In this document: one piece after another, positions 33,462-41,506 of the stretch | Layout of the letters: each line of letters begins with the position of its first letter | Position numbering within the stretch: position 1 is the stretch's first letter | Assembly: GCF_036378875.1 (NCBI RefSeq) | Contig: NZ_DASUVO010000045.1 | Coordinates: forward strand, 115,485 to 179,484 | Source: Actinophytocola sp036378875 | GTDB lineage: Bacteria > Actinomycetota > Actinomycetes > Mycobacteriales > Pseudonocardiaceae | Length of the DNA stretch: 64,000 bases | Direction of reading: 5' to 3' | Position numbers and translations under genes: made by a program | The notes under the pieces: model-generated | Database searches by the model: none | What the model saw: only the letters and a program-made list of their open reading frames with translations | Told to the model about the DNA's origin: nothing

Positions 33462-33478
33462 AATACTGGGGTGAGGGT

Positions 33479-34392
33479 ATGCGGATCGTGATTCCTGGTG
33501 GCACTGGCCAGATCGGCGGCTTCCTGCGGCCCGCGCTGGTCGCGGCGGGACATGAGGTGACGATCGTCGGCCGCCGTGAGGGGGTGCGCTGGGACGGGCG
33601 CACGCTGGACCCGTCGGTCGTCGACGGTGCGGACGCCGTGATCAACCTGGCCGGCCGCGGCGTGAACTGCCGATACACGGCGCCGAACCTGAAGGAGATG
33701 ATGGACTCCCGGGTCGACTCGACGCGTGCCGTCGGCGCGGCGATCGCCCAGCCGTTCGGCCGCCCCGGGTGTGGCTGCAGATGAGCACGGCCACCATCTA
33801 CGCCCATCGCTTCGACGCGGCGAACGACGAGGTCACCGGCGTCATCGGCGGCGCGGAGCCGGAGGTGCCGAGGTACTGGGACCACAGCGTCGAGATCGCG
33901 CGGCGCTGGGAGGAGGAGCAGGAGCGGGCCGACACGCCTGCCACACGCAAGGTGGCGCTACGCACCGCCATGGTCATGAGCCTGGCGAAGGGTGGCCCGT
34001 TCCCGGCGTTGCGCCTCATGACGCGGCTCGGTCTCGGCGGACCGGTGGCGGGTGGGGCGCAGTACATCTCGTGGCTGCACGAGGAGGACTTCGTCCGCGC
34101 GGTGCGGTTCCTGCTCACGGTCGACCTGTCCGGCCCGGTGAACCTGGCGGCGCCGAACCCCGTGCCACATCGGGACTTCATGCGTACCTTGCGGAAGGTG
34201 TACCGGATTCCGTTCGGTCTGCCCGCCACCCGGTGGATGGCGGAGGTCGGGGCGTGGGTCGTCCGTTCGGACACGGAGTTGTTGCTGAAGAGCCGCCGCG
34301 TGGTCTCGACCCGGTTGCCGTCGGCCGGGTTCACCTTCAACCATCCGACGTGGCCGGAAGCGGCGCGGCACCTCGCCGCGCCGCGGGTCTAG
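33479..34392 (+). pseudogene. TIGR01777-type NAD(P)-binding epimerase, frameshifted
   Basis: Two adjacent frames together encode one ~305-aa SDR-a type epimerase (YfcH/TIGR01777 family). The first, 33479-33784, has the nucleotide-binding VIPGGTGQIGGFL and INLAGRGVNCRY; the second, from about 33767 to 34392, continues with VWLQMSTATIYAHRFD, RTAMVMS, ISWLHEEDFVRAV and the family C-terminus. Adding one C to the CCCC run at 33763-33766 would join them as RPRVWLQMS, which fits the family. A single-base deletion (real or a sequencing error) is the simplest reading. The KstR-like site upstream suggests the gene was or is sterol-regulated. The stop shares CTAG with the convergent gene. Confidence 0.8.
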
Positions 34393-35135
34393 CTCGCTGT
34401 TCGGCGGATTCGACCCTCGTACAGTGCTTCCAGTTTGAGGTTGCGTTCGAAGCCGCCCGGAACGTTGTTCGACACGTACACCGGCGGCTCGTACCCCGCC
34501 TCCTGCAGGAGCCGGACCGTCTCAGCCACCGTCATCTGCACCAGCAGGGCCGCGGTCAGCGACGACACGCCACCGACCGACGCGCCGTCCGCCAGCGGCA
34601 GGAGCGTGTCGCCGAAGGGGGCGCCGTTGTCCAGGGTCACGTCCGCCAGGTCGGACAGGCGTTTGCCGGACTCGTGACGGGCGGGCACCTGGCTGCTGTG
34701 CTGCAGTGACGTGATGGCCACCAGCTTGTGCCCGGCCGCCTTCACGACCCGCGCCATCTCCACCACGGACGAGTTCACGCCGGAGCTGGACGCGATCACG
34801 AACACGTCCTGCGGGGCTGGCGCGGCCAGCTCGTACAGCCGCGAGACCACGTCACCTCGCCGTTCCAGCATCGGGTCGGCCAGCACCGCCGGGTCCTCGC
34901 CGCCGAACTGCACGAGGTCGGACAGTGCGATGCGGTTCGTCGGGATCAGGCCGCCCGCGCGACCCGAGATCTCCAGGGCCGTGCCCTGCGAGTGGCCGGT
35001 GCCGAAGGCCTGGATGACGCCGTTGTCGCGCACCGCGTCGGCCAGCAGCGTCGCGGCCGGGGTCACGTCGGTGGCCGCGACGGCGTTCAGGCGTTCCAAC
35101 AGTGCCGCGGCAGAAGCGGTTGCGGAGACAGTCAT
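34389..35135 (-). CDS. SIS-domain sugar isomerase family protein (UPF0309-like)
   Basis: This 248-aa SIS-fold protein binds phosphosugars. It has the nucleotide-like loop AFGTGHSQGTALEISGRAGG, the FVIASSSGVNSSVVEMARV strand-loop, and YVSNNVPGG near the end, as in UPF0309-type proteins. ATG 35135 overlaps the TetR stop (ATGA), so the two are co-translated. The substrate is unknown. Confidence 0.82.
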   Translation of the reverse strand: MTVSATASAAALLERLNAVAATDVTPAATLLADAVRDNGVIQAFGTGHSQGTALEISGRAGGLIPTNRIALSDLVQFGGEDPAVLADPMLERRGDVVSRLYELAAPAPQDVFVIASSSGVNSSVVEMARVVKAAGHKLVAITSLQHSSQVPARHESGKRLSDLADVTLDNGAPFGDTLLPLADGASVGGVSSLTAALLVQMTVAETVRLLQEAGYEPPVYVSNNVPGGFERNLKLEALYEGRIRRTAS

Positions 35136-35770
35136 GGCGCCGTCACCGCCGCCACCGCGACCCGTACGACCTCGGCGATGACCTCGTCCAACGTGATCCT
35201 TCCCCGGTTGACCGAGTAGTGGTGCACCAGTTCGTTGACCGATGCGATGACCGCGAGCGCGGGCAGCGTGAAGTCCCTCGGCTTGGCTTCGCCGCGCAGG
35301 ACCGCGCGGTCCGCCTCGCCGACCATGAAGTCCCACCACTTCTTGCGCCATGCCATGCGGCGTGCCTCGACCTTGTCGCTGACGCCGATCATCTCGACGT
35401 ACGCGAGCCGGGCCAGGCGCGGGTCGCTGGCCATGGCGTTGATGAACGTCCGCACCGACAGCTCGATCCGCTCCGCGAGCGCCGCGTCGCACTTGTTCTC
35501 GAGCGCGGCGTGCACCGCGCGCCATGACCGTTCGTTCGCCCGTGCGTGCAGCGCGATCAGCAGGTCCTCGCGTGAGTGGAACTCCTCGTAGAAGTTCCGC
35601 GTGGACACGCCGGCGTGCGTACACAGCTTCTCGATGGACGACGCCGCGTAGCCGTCGGTGCCGAACAGTGCGAGCCCGGCCGCCAGCAGCCGTTCTCGCC
35701 GTTCAGCTCGCCGGTCCGCCGCTGAGCGGCCGCCGTAGGTGCGCCGTGCCACGGCCTCCGTACGCGGCAT
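35132..35770 (-). CDS. TetR-family transcriptional regulator
   Basis: The 212-aa repressor has an N-terminal helix-turn-helix (RRERLLAAGLALFGTDGYAASSIEKLCTHAGVS.RNFYEEF, roughly 20-60) and a C-terminal ligand domain. ATG 35770 follows GAAGGA at a good distance. It is the first gene of a two-gene operon with the SIS protein. It does not resemble KstR beyond the HTH, so it is unlikely to be the regulator of the sterol boxes. The 138-bp gap upstream (35771-35908) should hold its promoter; I see no clear operator. Confidence 0.88.
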   Translation of the reverse strand: MPRTEAVARRTYGGRSAADRRAERRERLLAAGLALFGTDGYAASSIEKLCTHAGVSTRNFYEEFHSREDLLIALHARANERSWRAVHAALENKCDAALAERIELSVRTFINAMASDPRLARLAYVEMIGVSDKVEARRMAWRKKWWDFMVGEADRAVLRGEAKPRDFTLPALAVIASVNELVHHYSVNRGRITLDEVIAEVVRVAVAAVTAP

Positions 35771-35908
35771 GCGATGTCCTTCCCCGTCGCGGACCAGTGC
35801 GAAGAGAAAGGCTACTGGCTTGTGACCAGGCAGGACAACGAGGTCGACACCGCAACAAACGTGCAACCAGGTCGGTATGGTTTTTCCCACCGGCCTGGCG
35901 CCGTGGCT

Positions 35909-37255
35909 TCACCCCAGCAGACGTGCCACCAGGCCGGTGTCGTGCTTGCCCTCCGCGAACTCGGCGTCCGCCATCACCTGGTCCAGGAACTCGCAGGTCG
36001 TGTGCACTCCGGGGCCCTCGACCCCGAACTCGGCGAGTGCCCTGCGCATCCGCGCGATGGCCGTCGGCCGGTCCGGCGCCCACGCGATCACCTTGGCCAG
36101 CAACGAGTCGTACGCCGCTGGCACCTTGTAGCCGGTGAAGCCGTGCGTGTCGACCCGCACGAACGGGCCGCCCGGCGGGACGAACCGGGTCAGGAGGCCG
36201 GGCGTCGGCGCGAAGTCGCGTCGCGGGTCCTCGACGTTGACGCGGCACTCGATGGCCGCCCCGTCCAACCGCACGTCCTCCTGCCGCAGGCGCAGCGGCT
36301 CACCGGCGGCGACCCGCAGCTGCTCGGCGATGAGGTCGATCCCGGTCACCATCTCGGTCACCGGGTGCTCCACCTGGATACGGCAGTTGACCTCCATGAA
36401 GTAGAAGTCGTTCTCCGTGTCCACCAGGAACTCGAACGTGCCGGCGCCGACGTAACCGGTGGCCAGCGCGCCCTGCACGGCCGCGGCGCCCATCCGTTCG
36501 GTCAGCTCCTTGGGCAGGCCGGGCGCGGGGGTCTCCTCCACCAGCTTCTGGTGGCGGCGCTGTACGGAGCAGTCCCGTTCGCCGAGGTGGATCGCGTTGC
36601 CGTGCTGGTCGGCGAGCACCTGGATCTCCACGTGCCGGGCCGACGCCAGGTACCGCTCCACGTACACCCGGCCGTCGCCGAACAGCTGCAGCGCGGTGGC
36701 CTTGGTCTGCTGGTAGGTGCGGGCGAACTCGTCCGCCTCGTGCACGATCGACATGCCGCGCCCGCCGCCACCAGCGGCCGCCTTGATGATCACCGGGTAG
36801 CCGATGGAGTCGGCGAGCCGTTTCGCGGACTCGGCGTCGGCGAGGGGTTCGACGCTGCCAGGCAACAGCGGCAGCCCGGCCTCGGTCATGGCCGCGCGGG
36901 CGGACGTCTTGTCGCCCAGCCGCGCCATGACCGCGGGCGGCGGGCCGATGAAGGTGATGCCGTTCGCCTCACAGACCTCGGCGAAGTCGGCGTCCTCGGA
37001 CAGGAACCCGTAGCCGGGGTGGATCGCCTGCGCGCCGGACTGCTTCGCCGCCTCGATCACCGCGGCGGCGTTGAGGTAGCTCCGCTTCGCCGGGGCGGGC
37101 CCGATCTGCACGGACTGGTCGGCCATCCGCACCACCGCGGAGTCCCTGTCCTCCGTGGAGTGGACCGCGACCGTGCGGATGCCGAGCTCGCGGCAGGCCC
37201 GTAACACCCGCACCGCGATCTCGCCCCGGTTGGCGATCAGGATCGTCTCGAACAT
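35909..37255 (-). CDS. accC: Acetyl-CoA carboxylase biotin carboxylase subunit
   Basis: This 448-aa stand-alone biotin carboxylase has an N-terminal LIANRGEIAVRVLRA, the ATP-grasp glycine loop AAAGGGGRGM, the FMEVNCRIQVEHPVTEMVTG catalytic block and RVNVEDP. It carboxylates biotin on the BCCP encoded six bp upstream. The length and the lack of a fused BCCP are E. coli-like, unlike the fused AccA3-type subunits used by most actinobacterial acyl-CoA carboxylases. Confidence 0.94.
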   Translation of the reverse strand: MFETILIANRGEIAVRVLRACRELGIRTVAVHSTEDRDSAVVRMADQSVQIGPAPAKRSYLNAAAVIEAAKQSGAQAIHPGYGFLSEDADFAEVCEANGITFIGPPPAVMARLGDKTSARAAMTEAGLPLLPGSVEPLADAESAKRLADSIGYPVIIKAAAGGGGRGMSIVHEADEFARTYQQTKATALQLFGDGRVYVERYLASARHVEIQVLADQHGNAIHLGERDCSVQRRHQKLVEETPAPGLPKELTERMGAAAVQGALATGYVGAGTFEFLVDTENDFYFMEVNCRIQVEHPVTEMVTGIDLIAEQLRVAAGEPLRLRQEDVRLDGAAIECRVNVEDPRRDFAPTPGLLTRFVPPGGPFVRVDTHGFTGYKVPAAYDSLLAKVIAWAPDRPTAIARMRRALAEFGVEGPGVHTTCEFLDQVMADAEFAEGKHDTGLVARLLG

Positions 37256-37261
37256 GGGAGG

Positions 37262-37768
37262 TCACGCGGCCTTCTGCTGGTCGGCGGCGGCGAGGCGGAA
37301 CAGCGGCTGGCCGTACTCGACCGCCTCGCCGTCCGCGACCAGCACCTCGGCGATGCGGCCTGCCTTGTCGGCCTCCACCGGCAGCATCAGCTTCATGGCC
37401 TCCACGATGGCGACCTGTTGCCCGCGACCGACCTCGTCGCCCTCGACGACGAACGGTGGCGCGCCGGGGGAGGGCGCCCGGTAGAACACGCCGACGGTCG
37501 CCGCGTTGATCGTCTCGCCGGTCGGCTCCGGCGCCGGCACCACGGTCAGCCGTGTGGGTGCGGCGGTGGTGGTGGCCACGGCCTCGCCCGTCGCCCACCC
37601 CATCTCGACGGACACGTCACCGGCACGCACGTTCAGCGTGGCGGGTGGCACCGGTGAGCTGGCGAGCAGCTCCGCCGCGGTCCTGCGGACCGAGGCCAGC
37701 GCGGCGTCCAGGTCGGCCGGGGCCTCGACGCGCTCGTCGTCGTGCACAGCTCGCGGTCGGTAGCTCAT
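37262..37768 (-). CDS. accB: Biotin carboxyl carrier protein of acetyl-CoA carboxylase
   Basis: The 168-aa carrier has a C-terminal biotinyl domain with the biotinylation motif EAMKLM (Lys126) and a Pro/Ala/Thr linker before it. The thumb-like segment APSPGAPPFVVEGDEVGRGQ is typical of AccB. It lies between the fused carboxyltransferase gene and accC, in the order accDA-accB-accC. Confidence 0.93.
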   Translation of the reverse strand: MSYRPRAVHDDERVEAPADLDAALASVRRTAAELLASSPVPPATLNVRAGDVSVEMGWATGEAVATTTAAPTRLTVVPAPEPTGETINAATVGVFYRAPSPGAPPFVVEGDEVGRGQQVAIVEAMKLMLPVEADKAGRIAEVLVADGEAVEYGQPLFRLAAADQQKAA

Positions 37769-37805
37769 CGGTAGTGCCCTTCTGCGAATCGGGTGGTCAG
37801 GCGGG

Positions 37806-39461
37806 TCAGGCGCCGAAGGCCCGGAACCGGGCCCGGCGGCCGGCGACGAGCTGCTCGGGGGTCTGCGGGAGCAGCTCCCGCAGGCTCGTCAGCAGCGCGG
37901 CACGCAGGTTCTGGCCGGCGGCGACGTGGTCGGCCTGGGTGCCGCCGTCCGGCTCCGGCACGATCCGGTCGACGATGCCGAGCGGTTCGAGCTCCGCCGC
38001 GGTCATCCGCAGTGCCGCCGCGGCTCTCGGCGCCGCGGCCGGGTCGTGCCACAGGATCGACGCGCACCCTTCCGGGCTGATCACCGAGTACACGGCGTTC
38101 GCGCAGATCAGCACGTGGTTGGCGACGCCGAGCGCGAGGGCGCCGCCGCTGCCGCCCTCACCGGTGACCACGCTGACGACCGGCACGGGCAGCGTGGACA
38201 TCAGCCGGAGGTTCTCGGCGATCGCGATGGCCTGACCGTGCTGCTCCGCCTCCTTGCCGGGGTACGCGCCGGGCGTGTCGATCAGCGCGATGACCGGGAT
38301 GCCGAGCTTGGCCGCGAGCCGCATCAGCCGCGCGGCCTTGCGGTAGCCGGCCGGCGTCGGCATGCCGAAGTTGCGTGCGGAGAGCTCGGCCGCCGTGTGC
38401 CCCTTCTGGTGACCGACCACCACGACGGGGATGCCGGCCAGCCGGCCGAGCCCGCCGACGATCGCGGTGTCCTCCGCGCCGAGCCGGTCGCCGCGCAGCT
38501 CCTCGAAGTCGTCGAGCAGCAGGCCGAGGTAGTCCAGCGTGGTCGGCCGGTTCAGGTCCCGCGCCCGCTGCACGACCTCCCACGGGTCTCTTTGAGCGAC
38601 GCTCTCCGCGCTCGTCCCGACGGGTTGTTCGTCGGGCACCGCCGGGGTCTGGGGCGTGCCGATCGACAACAGCCGTGCGAGTGTGGGCCGCAGCTCCTGT
38701 CGGGGCCGGATGAGGTCGATCAGGCCGTTGGCCAGCAGGAACTCCGCGGTCTGGAAGTCCGGCGGGAGCGTCTGCCTGATCGTCTGCTCGATGACCCGCC
38801 GCCCCGCGAAGCCCAGCCGTGCCGCGGGTTCGGCGATGATCACGTCGCACAGGGTCGCGAAGGAGGCCGCCACGCCGCCGAAGGTCGGGTCGGTGACCAG
38901 CGAGATCGTCAGCAGACCGGCCTCGTCGAGCTGACCGAGCATCTGGCTGGTCTTCGCCATCTGCATCAGCGCGAGGGCGCCTTCCTGCATCCGTGCGCCC
39001 CCGGAGGCGGTGACGATCAGCAGCGGGATCCGCCGGCGCAGCGCGGTCTCGCCGGCGAACGTGATCAGCTCACCGACCGCGCCGCCGAGGCTGCCGCCCA
39101 TGAACCCGAAGTCCATGACGGCCACGACCAGCGGGTTTCCCTCGATCGCACCGGCCGCGCACACCACCGCCTCGTCGAGCCCGGTGCTCTTCCGCGCGCT
39201 CGCGAGCCGCACCGGGTACGGCTTGGAGTCGACGAACCCGAGCGGGTCGGTCTCCTTCACGGGGAGGCTGAGCGGCTCCACCGAGCCGGGGTCGAGCAGT
39301 TGCTCGACCCGCTGACGGGCACTCACGCGGTGGTGGTGCCCGCAGTCCGGGCACACCCGCAGGCCGCGGTCGAGGCGCTTGCCGTAGACCAGGGAGCGGC
39401 ACTTCGGGCAGCTCACCCACTCGATTTCGGCGTCGGCGGCCGTGGTGACTGCGACGGTCAC
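37806..39461 (-). CDS. accDA: Acetyl-CoA carboxylase carboxyltransferase, beta-alpha fusion
   Basis: The 551-aa protein fuses an AccD-type beta half (1-~270), starting with a zinc ribbon (C18, C21, C37, C40), GGARMQEG and DPTFGGVAASFA, to an AccA-type alpha half (~285-551) with VGHQKG, PEGYRKA-like PAGYRKAARLM, LIDTPGAYPG and GEGGSGGALALG. It transfers the carboxyl group from biotin to acetyl-CoA, giving malonyl-CoA. The GTG start follows GGAGGG. It heads the accB-accC operon. Confidence 0.93.
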   Translation of the reverse strand: MTVAVTTAADAEIEWVSCPKCRSLVYGKRLDRGLRVCPDCGHHHRVSARQRVEQLLDPGSVEPLSLPVKETDPLGFVDSKPYPVRLASARKSTGLDEAVVCAAGAIEGNPLVVAVMDFGFMGGSLGGAVGELITFAGETALRRRIPLLIVTASGGARMQEGALALMQMAKTSQMLGQLDEAGLLTISLVTDPTFGGVAASFATLCDVIIAEPAARLGFAGRRVIEQTIRQTLPPDFQTAEFLLANGLIDLIRPRQELRPTLARLLSIGTPQTPAVPDEQPVGTSAESVAQRDPWEVVQRARDLNRPTTLDYLGLLLDDFEELRGDRLGAEDTAIVGGLGRLAGIPVVVVGHQKGHTAAELSARNFGMPTPAGYRKAARLMRLAAKLGIPVIALIDTPGAYPGKEAEQHGQAIAIAENLRLMSTLPVPVVSVVTGEGGSGGALALGVANHVLICANAVYSVISPEGCASILWHDPAAAPRAAAALRMTAAELEPLGIVDRIVPEPDGGTQADHVAAGQNLRAALLTSLRELLPQTPEQLVAGRRARFRAFGA

Positions 39462-39544
39462 GGCAACCCTCCTCGTGATGGGGTGGTGAACCGAGACTCG
39501 CCGGGCCGTCTACAAGACGGCTCAAGGATCAGTCGACCACTCCA

Positions 39545-39979
39545 TCAGCCCTTCTTCGTGCGGAGGCCCTCCGCCAGTGCCTCCAGGGCGGGAAGCGCGC
39601 CCAACAGGGCGTCGGTGACGTCGGGGGACAGGCCGTCCAGGATCTTGGCCACCGTCGCCGTGCGCGAGGCGATGATCCGCTGGTGCACCTCGTGGCCCGT
39701 GTCGGTGGCCGCCAGGTGCACCGCGCGCTGGTCGGCCGGGTTGGGCAGCCGGCGGACGAGGTCGTCCTCGACCAGCTTGCCGACCACCCGGGACAGCATC
39801 GTCGGGTTGAGGCCCTCGATGTCGGCCAGCTCGGTCATGCCGATCGGGCCGCGGTGGGAGACCAGGGCGAGGACGGACGCCTGGGTGGGTGTCAGGTTCT
39901 CGCTGACCGGTGCGGCGTTGAGCAGTCGTGCCAGCCGGCCGATGACGCGGCGCAGGCGGGTCACGTTCTCGGCATCCAC
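39545..39979 (-). CDS. MarR-family transcriptional regulator
   Basis: The 144-aa regulator has a winged helix (LTPTQASVLALVSHRGPIGMTELADIEGLNPTMLSR..., about 28-75) and the DQRAVHLAATDTG wing segment. The GTG start follows GGGAGA. It is divergent from an MFS exporter with a perfect palindrome between them, the usual arrangement for MarR control of efflux. Confidence 0.9.
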   Translation of the reverse strand: MDAENVTRLRRVIGRLARLLNAAPVSENLTPTQASVLALVSHRGPIGMTELADIEGLNPTMLSRVVGKLVEDDLVRRLPNPADQRAVHLAATDTGHEVHQRIIASRTATVAKILDGLSPDVTDALLGALPALEALAEGLRTKKG

Positions 39980-40018
39980 GTCCTGTCTCCCGAATTGACT
40001 GGTTGGTCACAGACATCT

Positions 40019-40040
40019 AGTTGCTTGCCGGCAAGCAACT
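40019..40040. promoter_or_regulatory. 22-bp perfect palindrome, putative MarR operator
   Basis: The half-site AGTTGCTTGCC (40019-40029) is followed directly by its exact complement (40030-40040). It ends just upstream of TATTCT (40041-40046), a -10-like box whose end is eight bases from the exporter ATG at 40055. A bound MarR dimer would therefore block the exporter promoter, and it also lies 40 bp from the marR start. Confidence 0.75.
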
Positions 40041-40054
40041 TATTCTGTGTGCTT

Positions 40055-41449
40055 ATGGGGATGCGAAGCATAGGAGTAGTGGCACCGGTCGACATTCCTG
40101 CGCAGGCTCTTCCCCGTCGCCACCTGGTGTTCGCGGTCGTCGCCATGGCCCTGTTCATGTCGTCGATGGATCAGACCATTGTCGCGACCGGGTTGAACGC
40201 GATCCAGGCCGATCTGGGCGCCGAGCTGACCTGGAGCGGCTGGACCATCACGATCTACTCGCTCGGCCAGATCATCGCGATGCCGCTTGCCGGCAAGCTC
40301 GGCGATCATTTCGGGCGCAAGAAGGTCTTCCTGGTCGCCGTCGCCGTGTTCGTCTCGGCATCGCTCGCATGCGGGCTCGCCGGCAACATCTACGTGCTGG
40401 TGGCGCTGCGCGCGGTGCAGGCACTGGGTGGCGGCGCGTTCATCCCGGCGGCCACCGGCATCATCGCCGACCACTACGGGCCGTCCCGCGACCGGGCGGT
40501 CGGCATGTTCACGTCGATCTTCCCGATCGGCGGGATCCTCGGCCCGATCCTCGGCGGCGTGTTCGTCACCTACGCCTCGTGGCGCACGATGTTCCTCGTC
40601 AACGTGCCGATCGGGATCGTGCTGCTCCTGTTGGGCTGGCGGCTGATCCGCGAGACCGCGCGCCGGCCGACCGAGCGCATCGACGTGCGGGGCCTGGTGT
40701 TGCTGGCGTTCATGATGCTGTCCGCCATGTACGGCCTGACGAACCTCGACCTCGGCGTGACGAGCCCGTGGTTCCTGGTGCCGTTCCTGGTCGGCATGGT
40801 GCTCCTGTGGCTCTTCGCCTGGCACACCGTCCGCGCACGTGCGCCGTTCATCCCCATGAACCTGTTACGGGGCAACGGGTTCGGCGTGATGAACGTGCTG
40901 AACCTGTTGTTCGGCGGCGCCGCCATCGGGTTCGGCGCGCTCGTGCCGCTGTACGCGGAGGAACGGTTCCACCTCGACGCGATGGAGGCCGGCACCGTGC
41001 TGACCGCGCGGGGTGCCGGCATCATCTGCGTCGCCGCCCTGGCGGTGCTCACGCTGCGCCGGCTGGGCTGCCGGATCCCCATGGCGGTCGGCTTCGCCCT
41101 CATCGTGGCGGGCTTCGCGTTGATGGCGTTCCCGCCCCCGGGCGCCGACGGCTACCTGTGGCTGATGGTGGCGGCCGGCATCACCGGGATCGGCATGGGC
41201 GTCTCGGTGCCGGCGTCCAACAACGCGGGACTGCAACTGGCGCCGGACCAGATCGCGTCCATCGCCGGTCTGCGCGGCATGTTCCGCCAGAGCGGCTCGA
41301 TCATCGCGGTCTCGGTGATGACCGCCGTCGCCACCAACAGCAGCAACCCCGCGATGGCCCAGGCACACGGATTCCTTGTGCTGTCCGCACTCCTGCTGGC
41401 GGCGACCCCGCTGATCTTCATCATCCCGGACCAGCGCGGCCGGTGGTAA
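40055..41449 (+). CDS. MFS efflux transporter, DHA2 (EmrB/QacA) type
   Basis: The 464-aa protein has about 14 hydrophobic helices, the DHA2 motif MDQTIVATGLNAIQADLG in the first helix and the MFS loop motif GKLGDHFGRKKVFL. It is probably a proton-driven drug exporter. ATG 40055 lies eight bases after a -10-like box, so the mRNA may be leaderless; ATG 40061 is an alternative. It is likely repressed by the divergent MarR protein. A strong shared terminator follows. Confidence 0.88.
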   Translation: MGMRSIGVVAPVDIPAQALPRRHLVFAVVAMALFMSSMDQTIVATGLNAIQADLGAELTWSGWTITIYSLGQIIAMPLAGKLGDHFGRKKVFLVAVAVFVSASLACGLAGNIYVLVALRAVQALGGGAFIPAATGIIADHYGPSRDRAVGMFTSIFPIGGILGPILGGVFVTYASWRTMFLVNVPIGIVLLLLGWRLIRETARRPTERIDVRGLVLLAFMMLSAMYGLTNLDLGVTSPWFLVPFLVGMVLLWLFAWHTVRARAPFIPMNLLRGNGFGVMNVLNLLFGGAAIGFGALVPLYAEERFHLDAMEAGTVLTARGAGIICVAALAVLTLRRLGCRIPMAVGFALIVAGFALMAFPPPGADGYLWLMVAAGITGIGMGVSVPASNNAGLQLAPDQIASIAGLRGMFRQSGSIIAVSVMTAVATNSSNPAMAQAHGFLVLSALLLAATPLIFIIPDQRGRW

Positions 41450-41450
41450 A

Positions 41451-41503
41451 GCGATGAAGGACGCCCTCGTCACGCTGGCGGTGAGGAGGGCGTCCTTCAT
41501 CGC
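41451..41503. terminator. Bidirectional hairpin terminator
   Basis: GCGATGAAGGACGCCCTC (41451-41468) pairs perfectly over 18 bp with 41486-41503, around a 17-base loop. It occupies the whole 57-bp space between the convergent MFS and GT39 genes and can serve both. Confidence 0.88.
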
Positions 41504-41506
41504 GGG

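Noticed and set aside
33479..34392. Programmed -1 frameshift in the epimerase gene
   Set aside because: The site is a plain CCCC run without a slippery heptamer such as XXXYYYZ or a convincing downstream structure; deletion or sequencing error is simpler.
35132..35770. TetR protein as the KstR regulator of the sterol boxes
   Set aside because: Outside the HTH it does not resemble KstR, is not next to a box, and is co-translated with a SIS-domain gene.
35774..39998. Long plus-strand frames opposite accC and accDA
   Set aside because: Arg-rich shadows of genes with clear catalytic motifs on the other strand.
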